Shown here: positions 57,572 through 64,000 of the stretch, piece by piece | How the letters are laid out: each line of letters begins with the position of its first letter | Numbering within the stretch: the first letter of the stretch is position 1 | NCBI GenBank assembly: GCA_035507155.1 | Contig: DATJOK010000163.1 | Location: 1 to 64,000 of the forward strand | From: DASZHJ01 sp035507155 | Lineage (GTDB): Bacteria; Pseudomonadota; Alphaproteobacteria; ATCC43930; CGMCC-115725 | Reading direction: 5' to 3' | DNA: 64,000 nucleotides | Notes under the pieces: model-generated | Told to the model about the DNA's origin: nothing | The model's database searches: none | The model's input: the letters and a program-made list of their open reading frames with translations, nothing else | Program-made: the position numbers and the translations under genes

Positions 57572-58081
57572 CTAGAGATCGAGCGGGATCGCGGTCGCAT
57601 ACTTGACCCGCGAAAGACAGAAGCTGGTGCGGAATCGCTTGATGTTGTGCTCGTTGGCGAGGACGCGGCGGGCAAACGCGTTGTAGCTCTCCATGCTGGG
57701 ACAGGTCACCAGCAGCAGATAATCGATCTCGCCGGAGACGAAATAGCACTGCTGCACTTCGGGCTGCGCGGAGATCTTGCGCTCGAAGCTGGTAAGCACG
57801 TCCTCGCGCTGGCGGTCGAGCTCGACGCCGACGAAGGCGATGATCCCTTGCCCCACTTTGGAGGGATCGACCAGCGCCACGTTCTTCTCGATGACGCCGA
57901 GCTCGCTCAGCCGCCGCACCCGGCGCAGGCACGGCGGCGGCGAGAGCCCGACCTCCTCCGCGAGCGCCAGATTGGTGATCCGGTTGTCCTCCTGGAGGAT
58001 TGCCAGGATTTTGCGGTCGATCGCATCGAGCAGCACCGGCTCGGAGGCGGGGGCGGTATTTCTGCGTTTGCTGGGTGGCAT
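57572..58081 (-). CDS. Lrp/AsnC-family transcriptional regulator
   Basis: The 169-residue regulator has an N-terminal helix-turn-helix (about 15-65: LDAIDRKILAILQEDNRITN, LALAEEVGLSPPPCLRRVRR) and a C-terminal RAM ligand domain (about 80-160: FVGVELDRQREDVLTSFERK, VSGEIDYLLLVTCPSMESYN). GGAAAG precedes the ATG at complement 58079-58081. It is divergent from the SHMT-like gene, across two dyads likely to be its operators. Amino-acid sensing is expected. Confidence 0.9.
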   Translation of the reverse strand: MPPSKRRNTAPASEPVLLDAIDRKILAILQEDNRITNLALAEEVGLSPPPCLRRVRRLSELGVIEKNVALVDPSKVGQGIIAFVGVELDRQREDVLTSFERKISAQPEVQQCYFVSGEIDYLLLVTCPSMESYNAFARRVLANEHNIKRFRTSFCLSRVKYATAIPLDL

Positions 58082-58109
58082 GGGCTTTCCATAGATTTCG
58101 CGGGGATGA

Positions 58110-58125
58110 CTGAAATCCATTTCAG
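58110..58125. promoter_or_regulatory. Lrp-type operator candidate 1
   Basis: CTGAAAT-cc-ATTTCAG (58110-58125) is a perfect dyad with 7-bp arms in the 128-bp divergent region, 28 bp before the Lrp start codon. AT-rich dyads with this spacing suit an Lrp/AsnC dimer. Confidence 0.55.
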
Positions 58126-58157
58126 CCTGAAAATTATGGGATGAAAATACGAAATTT

Positions 58158-58174
58158 GCGAAATCTGATTTCGC
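58158..58174. promoter_or_regulatory. Lrp-type operator candidate 2
   Basis: GCGAAAT-ctg-ATTTCGC (58158-58174) is a second perfect 7-bp-arm dyad sharing the GAAAT/ATTTC core with the first. Their centres are 48-49 bp apart. It lies 35 bp before the ATG of the SHMT-like gene. Confidence 0.55.
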
Positions 58175-58209
58175 GTTAGACTGCGTGCAACCCCGACGGA
58201 GATTCCGCC

Positions 58210-59571
58210 ATGGCCGCGCCTGCCCGCCCTGCCAACCGCCTCGAAGTGCACGACGCCGGCGCGCTCGCCGCCGCCCGCGCCGTGCTGGACGCCTGCGCCG
58301 ATGCGCGGGAGATGGGCGAGGCGGTCAAGGCGGCGGTCGAGCGCAACGCCGAATGGCGCGGCCGGCAATGCATCAACCTGCTGGCGCCGGAGGCGCCCAC
58401 CAGCCCTTCCGTACGGGCGCTGCTGGCGAGCGAAATCGGCACCCGCGCCGCCGAGGGGCATATCGGCCCGGTCAATCGCTGGTTCGCCGGCACCAAACAC
58501 ATCGACGAGGTGGAGGCGCTCTGCGTCGAGCTGCTGAAACGCTACTTCCGCTGCAATTACGCCGACCACCGGCTCTGCGCCTCGATGATCGGCAACGCCG
58601 TGGTCTATACCGCGCTTACCGATCCCGGTGACATCGTGATGACGGCGGCGCAGCCGGTCGGCGGCCATTCCTCGAACCGGGTGGACGGCCCCGCCGGCGC
58701 CATGGGTCGCAAGGTGGTCGACATCCCCTTCGACCCCGCGGAACTTACCGTCGACATCGACGGCTTCCGCCGGGTGGCGCCGCTGGTGCGGCCGAGGCTG
58801 GTGGCGCTCGGCCTCTCCATGACCCTCTTTCCCCAGCCCGTTGCAGAGATGAAGCAGGTGATCGGCGAATGGGGTGGCCGGCTCTTCTTCGATGCCGCAC
58901 ACCAGCTCGGCCTGATCGGCGGCGGGCAGTTCCAGGATCCGCTGGCCGAGGGCGCCGACGTCATGACGGGCTCCGCCGGCAAGACCTTCGCCGGGCCGCA
59001 GTCAGGGATCCTCGTATGGGACGATCCGGAGATCACCCAGGCGCTGACCACGGCGGTGTTTCCGGTCTGGGCGGCGACCCATCAGGTCAATCGGGTGGCG
59101 GCGCTGGCGCTCGCCACCGCCGAGGCGATCGCCTTCGGCCGCGAGTTCATGGCGCAGATCGTGCGCAACGCCCGGGCGTTGGCAAGGGCCCTCGATCTCC
59201 GCGACATCCCCATGCTGGGGCGCCACAAGGGCTTCACCACCACTCATCAGGCGATCGCCGATGTGCGCCTATATGGCCGCGGTCTCGAGGCCGCCCAGCG
59301 CCTCGCCCGCGCCAACATCATCGTTAACAAGAACTTGATTCCCGACGACAAGCCCGAGCAATGGGATTTCCCGGGCGGGCTCCGCGCCGGCACCATCGAG
59401 GTCACCCGCCTCGGCATGGGCGAGGCCGAGATGGAGGCGATCGCGGACATGATCGCACGGGTCCTGGTCCGCGGCGAGGCGCCGGAGACCGTCCGCCGGG
59501 ATGCGCTGGCGCTGCGTGGCGGATTCCAGACGCTCTACTACTGCTTCGAGAACGGCCTGCCGCCGCGCTAA
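58210..59571 (+). CDS. Serine hydroxymethyltransferase-like PLP enzyme
   Basis: The 453-residue fold-type I enzyme carries INLLAPEAPTSPSVRALLAS, EGHIGPVNRWFAGTKHIDEV, LFFDAAHQLGLIGGG (the Asp that binds PLP nitrogen) and K258 in MTGSAGKTFAGPQSG, the SHMT Schiff-base motif. It differs from housekeeping GlyA in many places, so a specialised aldolase or hydroxymethyltransferase for a beta-hydroxy or alpha-methyl amino acid is likely. Divergent control by the Lrp-family gene supports an amino-acid substrate. Confidence 0.82.
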   Translation: MAAPARPANRLEVHDAGALAAARAVLDACADAREMGEAVKAAVERNAEWRGRQCINLLAPEAPTSPSVRALLASEIGTRAAEGHIGPVNRWFAGTKHIDEVEALCVELLKRYFRCNYADHRLCASMIGNAVVYTALTDPGDIVMTAAQPVGGHSSNRVDGPAGAMGRKVVDIPFDPAELTVDIDGFRRVAPLVRPRLVALGLSMTLFPQPVAEMKQVIGEWGGRLFFDAAHQLGLIGGGQFQDPLAEGADVMTGSAGKTFAGPQSGILVWDDPEITQALTTAVFPVWAATHQVNRVAALALATAEAIAFGREFMAQIVRNARALARALDLRDIPMLGRHKGFTTTHQAIADVRLYGRGLEAAQRLARANIIVNKNLIPDDKPEQWDFPGGLRAGTIEVTRLGMGEAEMEAIADMIARVLVRGEAPETVRRDALALRGGFQTLYYCFENGLPPR

Positions 59572-59707
59572 CCGCCCCCGCGCCTCTCTGCCACACCTCC
59601 TGAGAAAAAGCGCGCGGGCGCCCGAGAAAAAATCAGCTTCGCGTGTCGGCCAGAGGGAAGATTCGATAGGATCGAGCCGTTCTCTTGACGAAGAGGCGTC
59701 GAGGGCG

Positions 59708-60811
59708 ATGGCGCGAATGCGCTTAATCGGTCGTTATCCATTGGCCAGCGTGCTTGTCGTGGCGATCCAGCGCCTGCGCGCGCGGCCGCGGGCGCTGATC
59801 GCATTGCTCGGCCTGATGACGCTGATGGCCGCCGGCGGCGCCTGGGCCGCCGAGGAGATCCGCTACTTCCGCATCGGCACCGCGGCAACCACCGGTACCT
59901 ACTTCCAGATCGGCGGCGTCATCGCCAACGCGCTCTCGAAGCCGCCGGGCTCGCGGGACTGTGACCGCGGCGGAAGCTGCGGCGTGCCGGGTCTCGTTGC
60001 GGTCGCCCAGGCAACCCAGGGCTCGGTCGAAAACGTCGATGCCGTCGCGAGCGGTCGGCTTGAATCCGCCCTCGCCCAATCCGACGTCGCCTATTGGGCC
60101 TACAGCGGCACCGGCCTGTTCAAAGGCAAGCCGCCGCTGACCAAGCTGCGCGCCATTGCGGCGCTCTTTCCCGAGAGCGTCCACGTCGTGGTGCGCGCCG
60201 ACGGGCCGATCCACAGCCTCAGGGATCTCAGGGGCAAGCGGGTCGGCCTCGGCGAGAAGGAATCCGGGACGCTGGTGGATGCCCGACTGATCCTCGACGC
60301 CGCCGGCCTCAGCGAGAAGGAGTTGAAGCCCGACTACTCGCGCCTTGCCGCGGCGGCGGCGGCGCTCGATCACGGCGATCTCGACGCCTTCTTCCTGTTT
60401 GGCGGCTATCCGGTGCCGGCCATCGCCGAGCTCGCTTCCACTGTTCCGGTGCGGCTGCTGCCGGTGGGTGATGAGGTGGCGGACCGCCTGATCAAGAAAT
60501 ATCGCTTCTTCTCGCGCGACACCATTCCCGGCGGCACCTACAGCGGCATCGACGACGCGACGCCGACCATCGGGGTGCGCTCGCTGTTCATCGTCAGCAG
60601 CGACCTGCCGGAGGGTCTCGTCTACGACGTCACCAAGGCACTCTGGAGCGAGCCGACCAGGAAGCTGCTGGATCAGGGTCATCCCATGGGCCGCAGGATC
60701 CGGCTTGCCACCGCCCTCGACGGTGTGCCGCTGCCGCTGCATCCCGGCGCCGAGCGCTACTACCGCCAGATCGGCGCCCAGATTCCCGAGGAAGCGAGCC
60801 ACGTGAACTGA
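59708..60811 (+). CDS. TAXI-family TRAP transporter solute-binding protein
   Basis: The 367-residue exported protein has an N-terminal signal (IALLGLMTLMAAGGAWAAEE, ending about residue 50) and the TAXI signature FRIGTAATTGTYFQIGGVIA. Further segments are VENVDAVASGRLESALAQSD, IAALFPESVHVVVRADGP, LRGKRVGLGEKESGT and DLDAFFLFGGYPVPAI. TAXI proteins feed fused DctQM permeases, absent here. The ATG at 59708 lies after GAGGG. The long, Arg-rich region before the signal's hydrophobic core is unusual. Confidence 0.87.
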   Translation: MARMRLIGRYPLASVLVVAIQRLRARPRALIALLGLMTLMAAGGAWAAEEIRYFRIGTAATTGTYFQIGGVIANALSKPPGSRDCDRGGSCGVPGLVAVAQATQGSVENVDAVASGRLESALAQSDVAYWAYSGTGLFKGKPPLTKLRAIAALFPESVHVVVRADGPIHSLRDLRGKRVGLGEKESGTLVDARLILDAAGLSEKELKPDYSRLAAAAAALDHGDLDAFFLFGGYPVPAIAELASTVPVRLLPVGDEVADRLIKKYRFFSRDTIPGGTYSGIDDATPTIGVRSLFIVSSDLPEGLVYDVTKALWSEPTRKLLDQGHPMGRRIRLATALDGVPLPLHPGAERYYRQIGAQIPEEASHVN

Positions 60812-60812
60812 G

Positions 60813-61043
60813 CTAGCCGACCTTCTCGATCTCGAAGATCAGCACCTCGCCCTCGGCGCGGTGCGCGAGGAGCCGGTGGCCGGTGGTCTTGCAGAAAGCC
60901 TCGAAATCCTTGACCGCGCCGGGATCGGTGGCGAGCACCCTGAGCACGCCGCCCGCCGCCACGTCCTTCAGCGCCTTGCGTGCCTTCAGGACCGGCAGCG
61001 GACAACGCAAGCCCTTGGCATCGAGGACCGCGGGCTCGGCCAT
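60813..61043 (-). CDS. TusA-family sulfurtransferase-like protein
   Basis: The 76-residue protein has the active Cys C14 in LDAKGLRCPLPVLKARKAL (the C-P-x-P motif) and a two-layer alpha/beta sandwich ending EVLIFEIEKVG. TusA/SirA/YeeD-like proteins carry sulfane sulfur in tRNA thiolation, molybdenum cofactor or other sulfur transfer. It follows bioY by 6 bp in one unit. The convergent TAXI gene ends 1 bp away. Confidence 0.9.
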   Translation of the reverse strand: MAEPAVLDAKGLRCPLPVLKARKALKDVAAGGVLRVLATDPGAVKDFEAFCKTTGHRLLAHRAEGEVLIFEIEKVG

Positions 61044-61049
61044 GGACGG

Positions 61050-61643
61050 TCAGTCCGGACGGCGCACCAGCGACCACGCCGCCGGCACCAGCGAAAAGCC
61101 CAGCGCAGACTTGAGGAGCGTCGCGGCGATGAAGGGCTCGAGGCCCAGCTCCACCGCGCGCTGCCAGCCCATGAGCGCGGCGAGCCAGGCGATGCCGGGC
61201 ACGAAGAGCACCACATGGCCGAGCAGCATCGCCGCGGCGGTGCGTGGCACCGAGCGGTCCCAGCCGCGCTCGGCGAGATATCCGACGAAAGCGACCGCCA
61301 GCACGAATCCCAGGAGGTAGCCGCCGGTCGGGCCCAGCATATAGGCGAGGCCGATGCCGCGCTCCGGCGTGCCGGCGAAAACCGGCAGACCCGCGGCACC
61401 CTCGGCGAGATAGAGAAGAACGGTAGCAAGGCCGAGGCGCAGCCCATACGCCATGCCCAGCACCAGCACTACGAGCGTCTGCATCGTCATCGGCACCGGC
61501 CAGAACGGCACCTGCACCTTTGCCGAGATCCAGAGCGCGACCGAGCCGCCGACGGCCAGCGCGGCATGGCGAGCCCAGGCGTTCCTGCCCGCCGGCCAGA
61601 AGGTGCTCGAGAGGGTCGGATAAGCCGCCAATGCGCTTGCCAT
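61050..61643 (-). CDS. bioY: BioY biotin-uptake substrate-binding membrane protein
   Basis: The 197-residue S-component of ECF biotin transporters has six predicted helices. Motifs are ISAKVQVPFWPVPMTMQTLV (about residues 38-57), AGLPVFAGTPERGIGLAYML (about 85-104), GPTGGYLLGFVLA (about 105-117) and a C-terminal FIAATLLKSALG. The ATG at complement 61641-61643 is chosen for length. No BioM/BioN partners are adjacent; solitary BioY is known to work alone in some bacteria. Confidence 0.92.
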   Translation of the reverse strand: MASALAAYPTLSSTFWPAGRNAWARHAALAVGGSVALWISAKVQVPFWPVPMTMQTLVVLVLGMAYGLRLGLATVLLYLAEGAAGLPVFAGTPERGIGLAYMLGPTGGYLLGFVLAVAFVGYLAERGWDRSVPRTAAAMLLGHVVLFVPGIAWLAALMGWQRAVELGLEPFIAATLLKSALGFSLVPAAWSLVRRPD

Positions 61644-61710
61644 GGATGGAGACCTCAGTGGTTCAGATGGTGCGAAGCTATCGCGGGCCGCTTGCCGCCA
61701 CAATCAACCG

Positions 61711-63936
61711 TCACGCGAAGCGGTTGTTCTTGGGAAAACCACTTGGAACGATGCGGCCCGATTGCGAGCGCGCGCCGACCCAGGCGCGCAGATCGGTCTC
61801 GGTGCGGGTCTGCTCGCCGCGCCGCCAAGTCAGGCCCTCGCTGAGGGTGAAGGTCTTGATGTCCGAGAGGCCGCCCTCCTTGTAGCGCTGCAGGATGACG
61901 CCGCGACCCTTGGCCAGCTCCGGCACTTCCGACAGCGGGAAGAGCAGCAGCTTCCGGTTCTCGCCCACCACCGCGACGGTGTCGCCGGTGACGGGTACCG
62001 CGGCCCGCGCGCTGGCGCCCTTGCCGAGATTGAGGATCTGCTTGCCACCGCGGGTCTGCGCCAGGGCCTCGTCGGCGTTGGCGATGAAGCCGCGGCCATC
62101 GCTCGCCGCCAGCAGCAGCTTGAGCGCCGGCCGGTGCGGGATCAGCGCCACGACATCGTGCTCGTTGCCGAGATCGATCATCAGGCGCACCGGCTCGCCA
62201 TGGCCGCGGCCGCCCGGCAGCTTGTCGACCGCCAGCGTGTAGAAGCGACCGTTCGTTCCCAGCAGCAGCAGCTTGTCGGTTGTCTCCGCCTCGAGGGCGA
62301 AGCGCCCGGCATCGCCTTCCTTGTATTTGAGATCGGCGAGCGCCACGCCATGGCCCTTCACCACGCGGATCCACCCCTTCTCGGAGCAGATGATGGTGCA
62401 GGGCTCGCGCTCTACCAGCGCTTCCACCGGCACCTGCACCTCGTCGGGCGGTGTTCCGACCTTGGTGCGGCGCTTGCCGAGCGGTGTCTCGGGTCCGAAC
62501 TGCTTGCGGATCTCGGCGAGATCGTCGCCGACCGCCTTCCACTGCCGCTTCTCCTCGGCGAGCAGGCCCTTGAGGTCCTTCGCCTCGGCGCCGAGGGCCT
62601 CGATCTCCTTCTTGATCGCGATCTCCTCGAGCTTGCGCAGGGAGCGCAGGCGCATGTTGAGGATCGCCTCGGCCTGGACGTCGGTGAGCTTCCAGCGCCG
62701 CATCAGCTCGGCCTTGGGATCGTCGCTCTCGCGGATGACCTTGATCACCTTGTCGAGGTTCAGATAGACGACCATCTGGCCGCGCAGGATCTCGCTCCGC
62801 CGCGCGATCTCCTCCAGGCGGAAGCGGATCCGGCGCTGCAGCACCTCGCGGCGATGATCGAGGAAGGCTTGCAGCGCCTCCCTGAGGTTCATCACCCGCG
62901 GCACGCCCTGGGCGTCGAGCACGTTGAGATTGAGCGGGACCCGCGTCTCCAGCTCGGTAGCGCGGAACAGCGATTCCATCAGCACCGTGGCATCGACGTT
63001 GCGGCTCTTCGGCTCCAGCACCAGCCGTACCTGGTCGGAGGATTCGTCGCGGACATCGGCGAGGAGCGGCAGCTTCTTCTCCTCGAGCAGCGTGGCGATC
63101 CGCTCGACGAGCCGCGATTTCGGCACCTGGTAGGGAATCTCGGTGACGACGATCTGATAGACGCCGCGCGACAGGGTCTCCTCGCGCCAGCGGGCGCGCA
63201 GGCGGAAACTGCCGCGGCCGGTCTCGTACGCCTGGCGGATCATGCCCGGCGCCTCCACCAGCACGCCGCCGGTGGGGAAGTCCGGGCCGGGCAGATGCTC
63301 CAGCAGATCGGGGATGCTGGCCCGCTTGTGCTTCACCAGATGGAGGAGCGCGTCGCAGAGCTCCGCGGCGTTGTGCGGCGGAATGCTGGTGGCCATGCCG
63401 ACGGCGATGCCGTTGGCGCCGTTCGCCAGCAGGTTCGGGAAGCGCGCCGGCAGCACCAGCGGCTCCCGCGCCTCGCCGTCATAGGTCGGGCGGAAATCGA
63501 CGGCGTCCTCGTCGATGCCGGCGAGCAAGGCTTCCGCCACCTCGGTGAGGCGGCTCTCGGTGTAGCGCATCGCCGCGGCGTTATCGCCGTCGATGTTGCC
63601 GAAATTCCCCTGCCCGTCCACCAGCGGATAGCGCTGGGCGAAATCCTGCGCCAGGCGCACCAGCGCCTCGTAGACCGCGACGTCGCCGTGCGGATGGAAC
63701 TTGCCGATGACGTCGCCGACGACGCGGGCGCTCTTCTTGTAGCCGGAGCGCGGATCGAGATTGAGTTCGCGCATGGCATAAAGCAGCCGCCGGTGCACCG
63801 GTTTGAGGCCGTCTCGCACATCCGGCAGCGAGCGCGCCATGATGGTGGAGAGCGCGTAGGAGAGATAGCGCTCGCCCAGCGCCTCGGAGAAGTCGACGTC
63901 GCGCACGGCGCCGGTCGGGACAGGTTTGGTGGCCAT
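61711..63936 (-). CDS. parC: DNA topoisomerase IV subunit A
   Basis: The 741-residue ParC has the opening RYLSYALSTIMARSLPDVRD, the winged-helix domain HPHGDVAVYEALVRLAQ and the catalytic Tyr Y125 in AAMRYTESRL. The tower and coiled-coil segments (about 330-470) follow, then a C-terminal beta-propeller (about 500-735) in which repeats such as GWIRVVKGHGV and DGRGFIANADEA are seen. It cuts DNA to separate daughter chromosomes, with ParE. The position matching the E. coli ParC quinolone residue S80 is V86; E84 is kept as E90. The 64 bases beyond its start hold no gene. Confidence 0.93.
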   Translation of the reverse strand: MATKPVPTGAVRDVDFSEALGERYLSYALSTIMARSLPDVRDGLKPVHRRLLYAMRELNLDPRSGYKKSARVVGDVIGKFHPHGDVAVYEALVRLAQDFAQRYPLVDGQGNFGNIDGDNAAAMRYTESRLTEVAEALLAGIDEDAVDFRPTYDGEAREPLVLPARFPNLLANGANGIAVGMATSIPPHNAAELCDALLHLVKHKRASIPDLLEHLPGPDFPTGGVLVEAPGMIRQAYETGRGSFRLRARWREETLSRGVYQIVVTEIPYQVPKSRLVERIATLLEEKKLPLLADVRDESSDQVRLVLEPKSRNVDATVLMESLFRATELETRVPLNLNVLDAQGVPRVMNLREALQAFLDHRREVLQRRIRFRLEEIARRSEILRGQMVVYLNLDKVIKVIRESDDPKAELMRRWKLTDVQAEAILNMRLRSLRKLEEIAIKKEIEALGAEAKDLKGLLAEEKRQWKAVGDDLAEIRKQFGPETPLGKRRTKVGTPPDEVQVPVEALVEREPCTIICSEKGWIRVVKGHGVALADLKYKEGDAGRFALEAETTDKLLLLGTNGRFYTLAVDKLPGGRGHGEPVRLMIDLGNEHDVVALIPHRPALKLLLAASDGRGFIANADEALAQTRGGKQILNLGKGASARAAVPVTGDTVAVVGENRKLLLFPLSEVPELAKGRGVILQRYKEGGLSDIKTFTLSEGLTWRRGEQTRTETDLRAWVGARSQSGRIVPSGFPKNNRFA

Positions 63937-64000
63937 CAGGGATCGGATGCTGTGAGGGTCGGGCCGACGGAGCCGGATACTGTCGTGTCGCGCCCGAGTC

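Noticed and set aside
1..64000. tRNA, rRNA, CRISPR arrays, insertion sequences, phage genes
   Set aside because: None was recognised on either strand. The window looks like ordinary chromosome with deletion scars rather than an inserted element. A tRNA or IS search tool could still find something missed by eye.

Overview
The window is a high-GC, gene-dense bacterial chromosome segment. Its gene content is alphaproteobacterial: a DUF1127 protein, a PAS_5-type protein, an RHH_4 ribbon-helix-helix protein, TRAP binding proteins and a ParC with the motif HPHGDVAVYE. A member of the Rhodospirillales is my best guess, by inference from family content only. I see no tRNA, rRNA, CRISPR array, prophage or insertion sequence. 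About 66 protein-coding genes are called, plus three remnants (a short-chain dehydrogenase, a sensor kinase and a TRAP permease tail).

Layout. 1-5 kb: a partial BNR-repeat protein divergent from a MarR regulator, then cystathionine beta-lyase, threonine synthase, nitronate monooxygenase and an internally deleted SDR. 5.4-11.8 kb: an apparent signalling/redox module (OmpR-type regulator, DUF1127 protein, di-heme peroxidase, hybrid histidine kinase with a degenerate receiver, FAD oxidase lacking the usual covalent-flavin histidine). Two transcription units here share a TTAC-N4-GTAA box about 79 nt before their start codons. 11.9-16.7 kb: 6-phosphogluconolactonase and a MacAB-type efflux pair behind a truncated sensor kinase. 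16.8-21.7 kb: a four-gene sugar ABC importer with ATGA overlaps and a strong operator-like palindrome upstream. 21.8-29.3 kb: accessory genes including an RHH regulator, a PhyH-type dioxygenase, a DUF1989 protein, a degenerate EAL protein and a TRAP binding protein whose permease genes are deleted.

29.3-39.1 kb: DedA, a two-subunit sulfopyruvate-decarboxylase-like enzyme with a cytochrome c, DUF3237, a DUF1501/DUF1800 pair, a hydrolase with an SCP2-like partner, DUF2905 coupled to an HtrA-like protein that has lost all three catalytic residues, and another hydrolase. 39.2-48.5 kb: a DEAD-box helicase, a stand-alone Lrp ligand-sensing (RAM) domain set in strong RNA hairpins, enoyl-CoA hydratase, DUF2000 with an AraC regulator, a Rieske ferredoxin and reductase without an oxygenase, two exporters and a PAS protein. 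48.6-64 kb: an orphan molybdenum hydroxylase large subunit with a HAD hydrolase, a chemoreceptor, a class III cyclase, an iron ADH, a GNAT enzyme, an Lrp regulator divergent from an SHMT-like enzyme across two dyads, a TAXI binding protein, TusA, BioY and ParC.

Two themes stand out. First, several proteins keep their fold but have lost catalytic or acceptor residues (the kinase receiver, the EAL protein, the HtrA-like protein, and the flavin oxidase's cofactor anchor). Second, there are small deletion scars (SDR, sensor kinase, TRAP permease). The best candidate for a little-described system is the 5.4-11.8 kb redox-signalling module with its shared upstream box. The pseudo-protease/DUF2905 pair comes next. 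All family names come from reading the translated sequence by eye; no database search was run.
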